From a virus: DNA of 64,000 bases. Where the stretch lies: the IMG/VR virus record IMGVR_UViG_3300032897_000002, positions 1 to 64,000 of that record. The stretch is one strand, 5' to 3'. The notes beneath the pieces are model-generated. The model was given only the letters and a program-made list of their open reading frames with translations, had not been told where the DNA came from and did no database searches. Positions 49,516 to 58,066 of the stretch are shown piece after piece. The position numbers and the translations under genes were made by a program. Positions within the stretch are counted from its first letter, which is position 1; each line of letters starts with the position of its first letter.

Positions 49516-49698
49516 ATGACCCAGCGAGACAAACTCGAAAGGCTTGATAAGCGGATAGCAACCCTACTCAAGCGTACTCAAGCTAAAGGACTTGCACCGC
49601 TGAAACAGTGCTACACTCTGCACGATGAGATTGCAGACCTGCGAGCCCGGAGAGTTGCGCTGGTGTCCGGTATGACAAAAAAGGTCAGCCGAATCTAA
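49516..49698 (+). CDS. small coiled-coil early protein
   Basis: 60 aa, basic helix (DKLERLDKRIATLLKRTQAKG). First gene of the plus-strand early cluster. No SD in front of the ATG. Confidence 0.5.
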   Translation: MTQRDKLERLDKRIATLLKRTQAKGLAPLKQCYTLHDEIADLRARRVALVSGMTKKVSRI

Positions 49699-49719
49699 TT
49701 CTCTTGGAGGGATGAGTCA

Positions 49720-50076
49720 ATGAGAGACACAGACAGAGCCGCAAAGGACGCGGCTAAACTTGAATCGCGCAGCTATCAGGAAATCGCCCACTTTGCGAAC
49801 GAGTTAAGCCACTACATCACCGACCTGGAATTTGCCGCCGAATATGAAGCCCGCGCCCAGGTGGCAACAGACGGCAATGTGAGCGGACTTGAGGCAATCG
49901 TCCACTGCCTCATGAACCGCCTTGAATACGCCGGGTTGGTTCCACATTCCGCCACGCCCGAACTCCTGGCAGCGTGCAAAGAGGCACACAAGTATTTTGT
50001 GAACATGCCTGGCAACCTCGAAAACGGATTGAGAGAAATGCTTGGCTCCGCCATTGCCAAGGCCGAAGCCCGCTAG
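49720..50076 (+). CDS. early protein, helical, unknown
   Basis: 118 aa with GGAGGGATGAG upstream. All-helical, acidic; LAACKEAHKYFVNMPGNLENG and GLREMLGSAIAKAEAR at the end. No family recognised. Confidence 0.6.
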   Translation: MRDTDRAAKDAAKLESRSYQEIAHFANELSHYITDLEFAAEYEARAQVATDGNVSGLEAIVHCLMNRLEYAGLVPHSATPELLAACKEAHKYFVNMPGNLENGLREMLGSAIAKAEAR

Positions 50077-50155
50077 TCCGCCGGTCACGGGTCGGCGGTC
50101 CGACTCGTGAGCGATGGGCTAGAAAAGAGCCGCAAGGCGGCAGGAGGAACCCAAA

Positions 50156-50386
50156 ATGACGGTCATTGTCCACGCTGAAAATACGACGCTGGCAGGTCAA
50201 CGGTGCTGGAAAGACATCGAAGACCTTACGCTGCTTGATGACGTAGCCATTTACGAGGGAACGCCCGAAGAACTGCGTCAGGTTGCCAACCACTTGCGCA
50301 AAACTGATGGAGCACTAGGACGGGCCAATGCGTACCGCGACCGCGTTGCTGCCACCATCGAAAGCGCGTTGTCTTACGAAAGCTAA
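50156..50386 (+). CDS. small early protein
   Basis: 76 aa, SD GGAGGAACC. MTVIVHAENTTLAGQRCWKDIE start; alpha/beta. Function unknown. Confidence 0.55.
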   Translation: MTVIVHAENTTLAGQRCWKDIEDLTLLDDVAIYEGTPEELRQVANHLRKTDGALGRANAYRDRVAATIESALSYES

Positions 50387-50424
50387 TCCCAAGGGGTGGG
50401 CAACCCCGCAGAGAGGAACGAACC

Positions 50425-50607
50425 ATGACCACCCTACAGCAATTAGAAGCGCTCGAAGCAGCGGCCAACATCATACTGGATTGCCGTATCAAGTGCGCCT
50501 CCTCCGCTGGACCGCTGGCTTTTCTGCGCGATGCTTCAAAGTATCTCGAAGCCGAGTCACGCCGGCTCTTCGCCACCCTTGACCCGGAGGCGCCCGCCAA
50601 TGCCTGA
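50425..50607 (+). CDS. small early protein
   Basis: 60 aa, helical, starting MTTLQQLEALEAAANIIL. Overlaps the next start by 8 nt. Confidence 0.5.
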   Translation: MTTLQQLEALEAAANIILDCRIKCASSAGPLAFLRDASKYLEAESRRLFATLDPEAPANA

Positions 50608-50743
50608 CGACTACACCATAACGCTCTCGCTCTGGGAGGATTTGAGAACGGGAGACTTCGGCTTCTCGGTCTGGGATGAGCGCCAGCCGCAGGAGTGCGA
50701 GGCGTACCAAACGGGTACTAAATCTGTGAAGATGGAGGACTGA
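50600..50743 (+). CDS. small early protein
   Basis: 47 aa from ATG 50600, inside the end of the previous gene. MPDDYTITLSLWEDLRTGDFGFSV, beta-rich start. Ends 3 nt before the next ATG. Confidence 0.5.
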   Translation: MPDDYTITLSLWEDLRTGDFGFSVWDERQPQECEAYQTGTKSVKMED

Positions 50744-50746
50744 GAA

Positions 50747-50944
50747 ATGTTTGACCCAAATCCAGAGACACGCAACCCCTTGAAGTTCTCAGATGTTGCC
50801 TTCGCGTGCTCGCTTCACTGGTGCATAACCGAAAAAGCCGCACTGGCGTACTTACAGCGCAACTTTGCGACACCGCGAGAAGCGTTGCACCACCTCAAGG
50901 ATAATCTCAGTTCCGCACCCAACGCTTTTTGGGAACAACTGTAG
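50747..50944 (+). CDS. small early protein
   Basis: 65 aa. Helical with a C-terminal NAFWEQL; no family recognised. Followed by about 80 nt without a gene. Confidence 0.5.
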   Translation: MFDPNPETRNPLKFSDVAFACSLHWCITEKAALAYLQRNFATPREALHHLKDNLSSAPNAFWEQL

Positions 50945-51022
50945 CCCTTTCCGACCTCGGCGGGAGCCGTGCGGGGGCTCCCAGCGAGGCCAGAATAGAA
51001 CGGCTTCTAAAGGGATGAGAAA

Positions 51023-51964
51023 ATGAGATTCAAGCCAACGAGATGGGTACCGAAAGACTCCGAGACCTTCAACCACCCGGACGGCTTAGGGGTTTGCTAC
51101 CTCTACCCGCTGCGCGATGGGGCGGGGTTGGTCGGCTACGGTGGCAAGCGCAATAACCATGACTTTCACTTCTCGTACAAGAGCCGCGAGAAGGCCTTGG
51201 AGAAGATCAAGGAATACTTCGACAGCCTGTCCGCCTCCGCGAAGTACAAGGCCGACCGCCGCGAGGAGCTACGCAACCGGCAGCCCGACCCGAGCAACCC
51301 CAGCCTAGCCGAGACGGCACAACTGGTTCGTGAGTGCCTCGCGCAAGCCTTCCCGCGTACTAAGTTTTCGGTGCGGTCCGAGTCCTATTCAATGGGGTGC
51401 AGCATTGATGTCTGCTGGACGGACGGCCCGACCGCCAGCCAGGTTAACCCGATCTTGAACGCCTTCGAGCGTTGCGGCTTCGATGGAATGCAGGACCTCA
51501 AAACGTACAACGGCCCGTCCATCTACAAGGGCCGGGTGATGCACTTCGGGGCCGACTACGTACAAGGACAGCGAACCGAGTCCGCCGAACTGCTGCGCGA
51601 GGCCGCCTTGACGGTGGCTTTCGAGTGCGACCTGCCCTTGCTGGTCCTTGGCCCTAACGGTTGCTTCGAGGACGGACAGCACCGCGTTGACTGGGTGACG
51701 TACAAGAAAGATGACGGCTCGGTCGGCTTGTCGCATTGCAGCTGGCGCGGGGAGAACTACGCGCAGTTGATCTACCAAGTGGCGCGGGGCACCTCGAAGG
51801 AAGAAACACAGCCCGGCGTTGAACTGCCGCACCTTCAGGCGAAGGAAGAGAAACCGGCCAGCGATAACGCACGGCTGGCGGGCGCAATCTGGGGCGAGGA
51901 CTCCAAGCAGGCGCGGGAGTTTGAAGCCATCGCCTCGCAGGAGCCCAGCCGCATGGTGAATTGA
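51023..51964 (+). CDS. LPD29-domain protein
   Basis: 313 aa with a clear SD. Residues 90-175 (LVRECLAQAFPRTKFSVRS, SIDVCWTDGPTASQVNPIL, FERCGFDGMQDLK) match the large-polyvalent-protein-associated domain 29, a module frequent in phage and conjugative-element proteins. The first 85 residues (WVPKDSETFNHPDGLGVCYLY) look like a separate small domain. Biochemical role unknown; often early, host-acting. Confidence 0.75.
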   Translation: MRFKPTRWVPKDSETFNHPDGLGVCYLYPLRDGAGLVGYGGKRNNHDFHFSYKSREKALEKIKEYFDSLSASAKYKADRREELRNRQPDPSNPSLAETAQLVRECLAQAFPRTKFSVRSESYSMGCSIDVCWTDGPTASQVNPILNAFERCGFDGMQDLKTYNGPSIYKGRVMHFGADYVQGQRTESAELLREAALTVAFECDLPLLVLGPNGCFEDGQHRVDWVTYKKDDGSVGLSHCSWRGENYAQLIYQVARGTSKEETQPGVELPHLQAKEEKPASDNARLAGAIWGEDSKQAREFEAIASQEPSRMVN

Positions 51965-52066
51965 GGGTTTGCCGACCCCGTGACTCATCCCGCGAGGTTG
52001 GCCGGTGGGGGCATCGGGGACCAAGGCTCGATGTTCCCCCGAGCAACTTTGAGGGAGGCGAATAAC

Positions 52067-52501
52067 ATGAACACACCAGGACAGGAAGGAATCGAGGCAG
52101 CTAAGGCAGACGACGCGGTGCGCAAGATGCGAGACGCCTGCTTCCACGACATGCTTGAATTGGTCAAGCGGTGCGCCAATGACGACGCAGCCAAGATCAA
52201 CGGGAGAACCGCGCTTCTCGTTCTGCGCGATTGCATTCTGGAATCCGGCCCGCAGGGGTTTGGCTTGAACCTAGACGCCGAGCCAGACCCTCGCGAAGCG
52301 CTGATTAAGGAACTCACCGACGCACTTAAAGGGATTGCAAGCCTTTGGCCCGAACAGACCGCTGCGCCCATCAACCCGGAATGGGTTGGACCCAATGACG
52401 GCAAAATGCGGGCGATTCTGCTTGAGGCGGCGATTATAAGCGCCCGCGCTGCTCTCACCAAGGCCGCCGAATTCAAAGAGAAAGCGGGGACCGGAAAATG
52501 A
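52067..52501 (+). CDS. early helical protein
   Basis: 144 aa from ATG 52067 (GAGGGAGG upstream; upstream in-frame ATGs lack SD). Helices throughout; DGKMRAILLEAAIISARAALTKA at the end. ATGA to the next gene. Confidence 0.55.
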   Translation: MNTPGQEGIEAAKADDAVRKMRDACFHDMLELVKRCANDDAAKINGRTALLVLRDCILESGPQGFGLNLDAEPDPREALIKELTDALKGIASLWPEQTAAPINPEWVGPNDGKMRAILLEAAIISARAALTKAAEFKEKAGTGK

Positions 52502-52662
52502 GCACCTACTACCTAACCGAAGAAGGCGAGATTAACCTGGCCATCATCAACCGCGAGCAACGGCGCATCGAAACCCAGCGGGCTTGGTTGCGCGGCTACG
52601 GCTGGGGATTCGCGGCTGGCATCGCGTTGACGTGCCTGCTGTTCTTTTTGTGGTTGAACTAA
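52498..52662 (+). CDS. small membrane protein
   Basis: 54 aa: charged helix (NREQRRIETQRAWLRGYGWG) then a transmembrane helix AAGIALTCLLFFLWL. Confidence 0.55.
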   Translation: MSTYYLTEEGEINLAIINREQRRIETQRAWLRGYGWGFAAGIALTCLLFFLWLN

Positions 52663-52671
52663 GGAGCCGCC

Positions 52672-52893
52672 ATGCCTGAAAAAGTTCAGCGCATCATCGA
52701 CGCCTTCCGAGCTACGCATCCCACCGCGACCGACATTCGTGTATCATGCGTGACGAGGAAGGCGGTCTTTCTAAAGTTTCACACCCCAGTCTTAGGACCC
52801 GCTGGGGTGTATGTTGGAAGGTTCGAGAAGAAGCAAAAAGGAGGTGAGGCTATCATGGCGCACCCCGACGAAAGCCGGGCAGCTAGGCGCTAG
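52672..52893 (+). CDS. small early protein
   Basis: 73 aa with AAGGAG upstream; KVQRIIDAFRATHPTATDIRV and a beta pair, then a basic disordered tail. Confidence 0.5.
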   Translation: MPEKVQRIIDAFRATHPTATDIRVSCVTRKAVFLKFHTPVLGPAGVYVGRFEKKQKGGEAIMAHPDESRAARR

Positions 52894-52951
52894 TCCCGCG
52901 CCCAGGCTCCCACAAAGGGACCGGGGGTCTGGGCGAGTGATTGGAGGACGT

Positions 52952-53134
52952 ATGAAATCAAACAGGCCCGTTAAGCTGCGAGACAAGGACACCATCAAGC
53001 ACCGCGATGGGGAACGGATAAGCGTCTGGGTAAAAGAGTGGCCTTGCGGCTGCGTCTATTCCTGTTCGAGCCAGGACTTCCTTGCTTTGTGCGAGCAGCA
53101 CGAAGCCGTTTTGAAATCAGGGAGGCAGCCGTGA
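52952..53134 (+). CDS. small protein with CGC motif
   Basis: 60 aa from ATG 52952 (GGAGG). WPCGCVYSCSSQDFLALCEQH includes four Cys and a His, likely metal-binding. The earlier ATG at 52811 would run through a neighbour's gene. Confidence 0.55.
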   Translation: MKSNRPVKLRDKDTIKHRDGERISVWVKEWPCGCVYSCSSQDFLALCEQHEAVLKSGRQP

Positions 53135-53925
53135 AACGGATCAAGGCGAGCTACCATGTCGAAGAATCCAACGAATACTTTTGCAAGAAATGCGCCAAGC
53201 GCTACAAGGCTACGGAAATCCAGATCGACGTTGACAAAGGGCGCATGTTGGCGTGGTGGTGCCCGAAAAATCACCCGGTAAAACTCATCGGCAAAACAGC
53301 CTTGCCCTGTCCGATGTGCGGAGCGACATACAAAAACTATGCGGGCGAAGCAAAGCCGTTTCGTGAGGAAGGAAGACCCTGCGACTCTTGTATGTCGGAA
53401 TATGAACGCATGAAAAAAGCCGTCGCGGCACTGGAGAAGGAAACGGCTGGCATGGAAATACGTGCAGTTCCAGCCTGGGTATCAATGCCGACGCCTGCGT
53501 TTTCTGAAATTGAATTGGGGCACCTCTTCCTTAAACTTGTCCTACTTGTTGGAGTGCCCTCTGCGTCCTCGAAAGAATATAACACGCCAAAGATTCCCAC
53601 TCCTTATCACGCCGATGGCGCTGGGCCAGTCTACGAGGTAAGAAAATATAGCCCTGAGCAAATCGACGCCATTCAAAAACTGTATGACGGGATTGTAGAG
53701 GTCATCCGGCTCACAAAAGAGGAAGGGCGTAGCGAAGGAGAGCAATTTATTACCCGTCTGGCCGCCGGGGAAATCAGCGTGGAATCTATGAACAAACACG
53801 CACTCAATAACTACCACGCCGATAAGGTGCAAGAGGTATTTGAACTGGCAACTTCAGGAAGGCAGCTAAAAAAGGATGAAGAGTGGAAGCTGAAACGAGA
53901 AATTAGTTCAGCGCTTCAGCGCTAG
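53131..53925 (+). CDS. zinc-ribbon early protein
   Basis: 264 aa from GTG 53131 (GTGA overlap). Zinc knuckles CKKCAKRY, CPMCGATY and CDSCMSEY in the first 90 residues, then a long mixed domain with LFLKLVLLVGV and EEGRSEGEQFI. Function unknown; probably nucleic-acid binding. Confidence 0.6.
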   Translation: MKRIKASYHVEESNEYFCKKCAKRYKATEIQIDVDKGRMLAWWCPKNHPVKLIGKTALPCPMCGATYKNYAGEAKPFREEGRPCDSCMSEYERMKKAVAALEKETAGMEIRAVPAWVSMPTPAFSEIELGHLFLKLVLLVGVPSASSKEYNTPKIPTPYHADGAGPVYEVRKYSPEQIDAIQKLYDGIVEVIRLTKEEGRSEGEQFITRLAAGEISVESMNKHALNNYHADKVQEVFELATSGRQLKKDEEWKLKREISSALQR

Positions 53926-53935
53926 GGAGGCAACC

Positions 53936-54148
53936 ATGCTCTATGATTCCTTGGACGACTACGAGGCCGAGAACCCCACCCCCGCCGAGTTTCACCGCAT
54001 GGAGGAACTCAGCATCAACGATTATTTGGAGATTTTCGCCATCATCCACGATTCACGCGACAACATGGGACTGGCGGGCTTCCGGCCGATCACGTTGCAG
54101 CCTTCCGCGACTGACCAACGGAGGAAATCATGCGACCCGCAATCTTAA
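53936..54148 (+). CDS. small early protein
   Basis: 70 aa, SD AGGGAGG. Acidic, helical (YDSLDDYEAENPTPAEFHRM). Overlaps the next gene by 19 nt. Confidence 0.5.
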   Translation: MLYDSLDDYEAENPTPAEFHRMEELSINDYLEIFAIIHDSRDNMGLAGFRPITLQPSATDQRRKSCDPQS

Positions 54149-54552
54149 TCCTTTTGCTGTCCTGTGCGCTGCACGGCCAAGTCCGGCCCGCCGCGTTCAG
54201 CACGACCCCGCCCGCGCATGTCACCACTGACAAAGCCTTCTGGCGCCTTGTGGCGGCCGATATTGCGCTGAATAGTGTGGACGTGGCGACGAGCCTGTAC
54301 GACTTCCACGCAATCCACGCCGGAGAATCTAACCCGCTATTCGGGCATCACCCCTCGACGGCGCGGTTCTCAGTGCAGTACGCCGCGATGTCGGTTGGCT
54401 ATATCTGGCTTGCGCACCGGCTCGACAAGCGGCGCCCGCGAGCGGCCCGCATGATGCTGCTTATTGATATCGGCATTGAAGTTGACTGTGTCCAGAACAA
54501 CATCCGCCTGATGCAATACGTTCCCACCCCCCCGCGTTTACCTCGCGGGTAA
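54130..54552 (+). CDS. DUF5658-like membrane protein
   Basis: 140 aa: signal MRPAILILLLSCALHGQ, then ALNSVDVATSLYDFHAIHAGESNPLFG, which resembles DUF5658 membrane proteins (transmembrane helices with conserved N/D-x-x-T and NPL). Later helices pass through the inner membrane. Signal style agrees with an acidobacterial host. Confidence 0.6.
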   Translation: MRPAILILLLSCALHGQVRPAAFSTTPPAHVTTDKAFWRLVAADIALNSVDVATSLYDFHAIHAGESNPLFGHHPSTARFSVQYAAMSVGYIWLAHRLDKRRPRAARMMLLIDIGIEVDCVQNNIRLMQYVPTPPRLPRG

Positions 54553-54564
54553 GCCCACCAACAC

Positions 54565-54594
54565 AAAAGGGGCAGGTTTTCCCCGCCTGCCCCT
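54565..54594 (-). terminator. terminator between convergent early transcripts
   Basis: Stem AGGGGCAGG/CCTGCCCCT with a 9-nt loop, followed by TTTT on the minus strand; may also pause plus-strand transcripts. Confidence 0.7.
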
Positions 54595-54604
54595 CCCACC
54601 TTGG

Positions 54605-54796
54605 CTATTGAGTTTCGATTGGAGTTTCCTCGACCTCGCGGTAGACCAGCCGGCCGCTGGGAAGTTCGTCAATCAACTGGAACATGAACACGGCGCCCTC
54701 GGGGGTATCGAGCCGATAGGCGTCTCCAACCGGCTTACCCCGTTCCATCGGAGCGACTAAAACGGCCCCGTTTTGAAATCTCAGCAGCGCGTCCAT
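54605..54796 (-). CDS. small hypothetical protein
   Basis: 63 aa from ATG 54796 (GGAAG upstream). LRFQNGAVLVAPMERGKPVG is beta-rich. Ends the replication operon. Confidence 0.5.
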   Translation of the reverse strand: MDALLRFQNGAVLVAPMERGKPVGDAYRLDTPEGAVFMFQLIDELPSGRLVYREVEETPIETQ

Positions 54797-54843
54797 GATC
54801 GTCAACTTCCACGGGTTAAATGTGCATGATTAGAAATGGGTTG

Positions 54844-56151
54844 TCAAGGGATTTGTGTTGTCTCAATGGCCGCAAAACGCATGGTCGAGATGTTGAATAG
54901 GCAATCAATGTGCCCGATGCTGCCGTTACGATTTTTTAGGATGTATATCTTGGCCTGGGTCTGGTCCCCTTCGAGATCACGCACAAATGGACGGTCGATG
55001 AAAAGAATCGTGCTGGCATCATTGGCCTTTGCACTGCCACCGAACAGCCGGTGACGACTTGGCTTGTCGGCCCGTTCGCCTTGTTGCAACTTGCGGACCT
55101 GAGAGAGTAGAAATACCGGGATGTGGTTGCCCATCGCGACTGACTTACACGCCCTCGCGACGGTGTTCTGTTTCTCAAATTCCGTCTTTCCGGGTGCGTC
55201 CACCAATTCGTCATAATCGACCATCATAAATCCTAGGTTCTTCCGGCGACGGATTTCCATAGCGGCTGACGTTACCCTGGACACGCTCAGGTTGCCAGAC
55301 AGCACCGAGCACTTATCGCATTCTCCCGCAGCGAAATCCAGCACCAGATTGAAGTCTGTCTTTTCCATTTCCCACGGGTTTCTGAATTTTCGTAGCGGAA
55401 TCCCGGTTCGACTCGCGGCTTCGCGTGCCGATAGCTGCTCTCCGTCCATCTCTCCCGAGCAATATAGGCCGTGGATACCGCGCTTACACGCGGCCCGCCG
55501 AATCTGCCTGGCAAATACGGTTTTCCCTACGCCCGTTTCGGCTCCGATGATGACAAGTTCTCCCGACCTGAATCCTCCCAACTCCGCATCCAGCTTTTCG
55601 ATTCCGGTCACCACCACGGCGCGGCTCTGGGACTCCAAGGATGCCGCCATTTCGATGGCGTTATCCCGCTCCGCAGCCGTCGAATGGTCCGATAGAAGAT
55701 CGCTTTCCAACTCGCGCAGAAATTTTATCGTTCCCTCTGCGATGTCAGCCGGGTCATCGGTGGCAAGTGAAGCTCTGGCGATTATCGCCATTCCCGCCTT
55801 TATCATGCCCCTCAGCATCGCATAGCGCTTCAGGATGCAGCAGTCTCCGTGGTAGTCGGCCGAACAGTTCCCAAAATCCGTGAGGCTTTCCATAAAGACC
55901 GGACCGCCGCACTTTTCCATGAGTCCGCTTGCCGTGATCCTCTCGCAGAGCTTCGGCATGTCGATAACGGTTCCCTCTTCGACCATGCTTCGAATTGCCT
56001 CAAAAATCAACTTGTGCTTGTCGGAGTAAAAATGCTCGGGCTTTACCAGCGAGCAAATTTCCTGCACCGCTTCCTGGTTCGTTCCGACCGCGCACAGAGA
56101 GAGAATGGCTAATTCAATTTCTTTCGACCACGGCATGTTCTGGGGAATCAC
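54844..56151 (-). CDS. dnaB: replicative DNA helicase, DnaB family
   Basis: 435 aa. N-terminal helical domain (1-150) of DnaB, then the RecA-like core: Walker A GAETGVGKT (203-211), Walker B MMVDYDE (D312), the Q-loop segment HIPVFLLSQV and RHRLFGGSAKANDA near the arginine finger region. Hexameric motor that unwinds DNA ahead of the phage fork, loaded by the protein coded just upstream. Length is typical. Very near the operon end. Confidence 0.92.
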   Translation of the reverse strand: MIPQNMPWSKEIELAILSLCAVGTNQEAVQEICSLVKPEHFYSDKHKLIFEAIRSMVEEGTVIDMPKLCERITASGLMEKCGGPVFMESLTDFGNCSADYHGDCCILKRYAMLRGMIKAGMAIIARASLATDDPADIAEGTIKFLRELESDLLSDHSTAAERDNAIEMAASLESQSRAVVVTGIEKLDAELGGFRSGELVIIGAETGVGKTVFARQIRRAACKRGIHGLYCSGEMDGEQLSAREAASRTGIPLRKFRNPWEMEKTDFNLVLDFAAGECDKCSVLSGNLSVSRVTSAAMEIRRRKNLGFMMVDYDELVDAPGKTEFEKQNTVARACKSVAMGNHIPVFLLSQVRKLQQGERADKPSRHRLFGGSAKANDASTILFIDRPFVRDLEGDQTQAKIYILKNRNGSIGHIDCLFNISTMRFAAIETTQIP

Positions 56152-56161
56152 GATTACTCTC

Positions 56162-56710
56162 CTAGCTAATTTTACGGAATATCCCAGTTGCTTTAGAGGA
56201 ATTCAAATCCGATTTACGATCCCCTCCCGAGCCTAAGCCTAAGCCTAAGCCTAAGCCTAAGCCTAGGCAACCATTGGTTTCCTTTTGGTTAGCCAATGGG
56301 TAGCCGTTAGAGATGTGGTGGCTGTCCATAAATTTCCTTAACTCATCGACTGGTGGGGCAGGCCCAAGTTTTTCATGCCTTTCTTTGTCGCTAATCCTGC
56401 TTGCTGGCGGAAGCCTGCCTGGTTTGTTGATATTCGTCCAAAATCCATAATGATGCTCATCCACTGTGTACCGAAACAGAAGACCAGAAGATTCGAAACA
56501 ATTAAGCATTTCAACAATAAATTCAACCGTTACTTCCGGCAAAAGTAGGCTGTACCTTGTGGACCAGATGATCTCGGGATCACACTCGAAGACCCCGTTA
56601 GCCAAGGCAAGCGTCAGTAGGTAGGGGTAATGAAGTCTGTATATTGGGGGGACTTTGCGGAGGGTTTTACTTGTGGCAATTGCCTCGCCATCAACGATTC
56701 TTTTGGGCAT
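56162..56710 (-). CDS. replication initiator / helicase loader-like protein
   Basis: 182 aa from ATG 56710 with a strong SD (GTAGGAGG). N-terminal part (RLHYPYLLTLALANGVFE, ITRYSLLLPEVTVEFIVEML) looks like a winged-helix phage replisome organiser; a low-complexity LG repeat (coded by a hexamer array) joins it to a short Lys/Ser-rich tail. Dipeptide linkers of this kind are common in phage replication proteins. Placed immediately upstream of the helicase, so a loading role is likely. Confidence 0.7.
   Translation of the reverse strand: MPKRIVDGEAIATSKTLRKVPPIYRLHYPYLLTLALANGVFECDPEIIWSTRYSLLLPEVTVEFIVEMLNCFESSGLLFRYTVDEHHYGFWTNINKPGRLPPASRISDKERHEKLGPAPPVDELRKFMDSHHISNGYPLANQKETNGCLGLGLGLGLGLGSGGDRKSDLNSSKATGIFRKIS
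56231..56266. repeat. hexamer array (GCCTAA)5-6 in the initiator gene
   Basis: Six tandem 6-bp units, the last GCCTAG. In frame: encodes (LG)n. Copy changes alter linker length by two residues without a frameshift. Confidence 0.85.
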
Positions 56711-56715
56711 CCGCT

Positions 56716-56754
56716 CCTCCTACAGAGCGTGGGGCGGGGTAGGAGGCCCGCCCC
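56716..56754 (-). promoter_or_regulatory. SD-sequestering pseudoknot in the initiator leader
   Basis: On the minus strand, GGGGCGGG (56754-56747) pairs with CCCGCCCC (56738-56731) around the loop CCTCCTAC (56746-56739). That loop is an exact 8-nt complement of the SD region GTAGGAGG (56723-56716) before ATG 56710. Pairing of the loop with the SD makes an H-type pseudoknot that would block ribosome entry. Confidence 0.6.
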
Positions 56755-56813
56755 GTGATCTCTCAGTACGGGAAGCTAACCCGAACCGGCCAACGGTGGA
56801 CGCAGGCACGACC

Positions 56814-56843
56814 ATTTTAGGAAGCCGAAGTTGGAATTGTCAA
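56814..56843 (-). promoter_or_regulatory. promoter of the replication operon
   Basis: TTGACA (56843-56838), 18-nt spacer, TAAAAT (56819-56814). Leader about 100 nt containing the pseudoknot. Confidence 0.65.
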
Positions 56844-56851
56844 CCGGATTT

Positions 56852-57055
56852 TCAAACCTCCCCCTGCACGCACGAGCACAATACCGGGCCTCCTTCCGCG
56901 TCCCATCCGATGACTGCGAGGCAGCCAAGCCCGACCATGTGGTAGGCCAGAAACTCATGGGGGCAGTAGGGGCAATCTCGGGGAAGAACAGCAGCCGGCG
57001 GGGTTGGCGGAGCCTGGGGCACGGGTCGGCGGAAATCGAGGGGTAGTTGGCGCAT
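56852..57055 (-). CDS. small Cys-rich protein
   Basis: 67 aa from ATG 57055, which overlaps the upstream TGA. CPYCPHEF and CSC near the end suggest a zinc site; a hydrophobic middle (GLGCLAVIGW) also present. Pro-rich start. Confidence 0.5.
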   Translation of the reverse strand: MRQLPLDFRRPVPQAPPTPPAAVLPRDCPYCPHEFLAYHMVGLGCLAVIGWDAEGGPVLCSCVQGEV

Positions 57056-57183
57056 CAGAGCCAGGATACCAGCCGCACTACCGCCATAGCGATTTTGTAG
57101 ATGCCGTACCACAGCAGCACACAGAGAGTGATGGCGACCACGAAAACGATCACGCAGGATAGGTCCTCAGTGCGGGGTTTCAT
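57055..57183 (-). CDS. tiny membrane protein
   Basis: 42 aa: MKPRTEDLSC then a transmembrane helix VIVFVVAITLCVLLWYGI. Coupled to the next gene by TGATG. Confidence 0.55.
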   Translation of the reverse strand: MKPRTEDLSCVIVFVVAITLCVLLWYGIYKIAMAVVRLVSWL

Positions 57184-57433
57184 GGGGCTCCTTCAGCGCG
57201 GCAATGTGATCTCGCATTGCAGTAGAGTTCCACGGGTTCATACCCGATTCTTCCGCCTCTTTCATAAACCACTCCGCTTCCTTCAGCCGTATCTCACGAT
57301 CATGGTCCTCCAAGCCAGCTATGGCGACTTCATAACCTACCCTGAAACTCTTGGTCTCGACCGCCAATGGACCATGGATTCGTTGAATAATTGAGAGTGC
57401 CATTTCTTGTGCCAATTCCTGATCCTTCGTCAT
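57167..57433 (-). CDS. hypothetical helical protein
   Basis: 88 aa from ATG 57433 (ATGA overlap upstream). Helical, acidic (REIRLKEAEWFMKEAEESG). No family. Confidence 0.55.
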   Translation of the reverse strand: MTKDQELAQEMALSIIQRIHGPLAVETKSFRVGYEVAIAGLEDHDREIRLKEAEWFMKEAEESGMNPWNSTAMRDHIAALKEPHETPH

Positions 57434-57822
57434 TTTCCCCTCTTCAACTCGGCAAGCGTTTTCTCCAGACATCGCGGGTCCGACGAGAGCATGATGCGCT
57501 CCAGTAGGGCGATCTGCAAGGCGCGATCATGCTCCTCCAGGGCGTCGGTGGGCGGGAGGGATCGGATAGCCTGAATTGCATCCCCGAACGTGACGTAGCA
57601 ATCATCAACCGGAAGTCCTTCGCTACCCCTTTCAAGTTCCTTTATCGCTCCGCAGCATCTCTCCCTCTCCGTTGCGAGCATGGCGGGGAGGTCCGATAGG
57701 GCGGCTTCAACCGCTTTCCGCGCATAGTCTCGTGCTACATGGCCGACTGTAAACTGCGCGTTATCGGCGGCGCAATTCTCAGCGTCCCACTTATCAAACC
57801 ACTGCGTTTGCTCGGGTGTCAT
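57430..57822 (-). CDS. hypothetical helical protein
   Basis: 130 aa, helical, with a Cys pair ERCCGAI. ATGA overlaps at both ends. No family. Confidence 0.55.
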   Translation of the reverse strand: MTPEQTQWFDKWDAENCAADNAQFTVGHVARDYARKAVEAALSDLPAMLATERERCCGAIKELERGSEGLPVDDCYVTFGDAIQAIRSLPPTDALEEHDRALQIALLERIMLSSDPRCLEKTLAELKRGK

Positions 57823-57908
57823 TTAATCCTCCGAATTCTTATAATCATCCACGCGGCCCATACCCAGCACGCCAGCATGGCCACGGAAGCTAGGATTATA
57901 GGGGTCAT
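57819..57908 (-). CDS. tiny membrane peptide
   Basis: 29 aa from ATG 57908 (GAGGAGGAAG upstream): one transmembrane helix (IILASVAMLA) and a basic RIRRIK end. ATGA to the next gene. Confidence 0.5.
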   Translation of the reverse strand: MTPIILASVAMLACWVWAAWMIIRIRRIK

Positions 57909-57941
57909 GGCTTCCTCCTCTCGCACTCTGGTCAAATCAAC

Positions 57942-58058
57942 TTAGCTGCGCTGGCCGGACTCCGCGTGGCATTTGCCGCGCCTTAGAATCCGCTCGTTGG
58001 AAGGCGGCTCATAGAGCCGTTCCGTGAAGCGTTCACGCCGCAGCGCAGCTAGCTTGAC
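57942..58058 (-). other. coding-like frame without a standard start
   Basis: In the 157-base gap, this frame encodes KLAALRRERFTERLYEPPSN and ERILRRGKCH, which looks like a phage protein, and GGAGG lies just upstream, but no ATG, GTG or TTG occurs in a suitable place. Possibly a rare start or a decayed gene. Confidence 0.3.
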
Positions 58059-58066
58059 TTGCCCTC

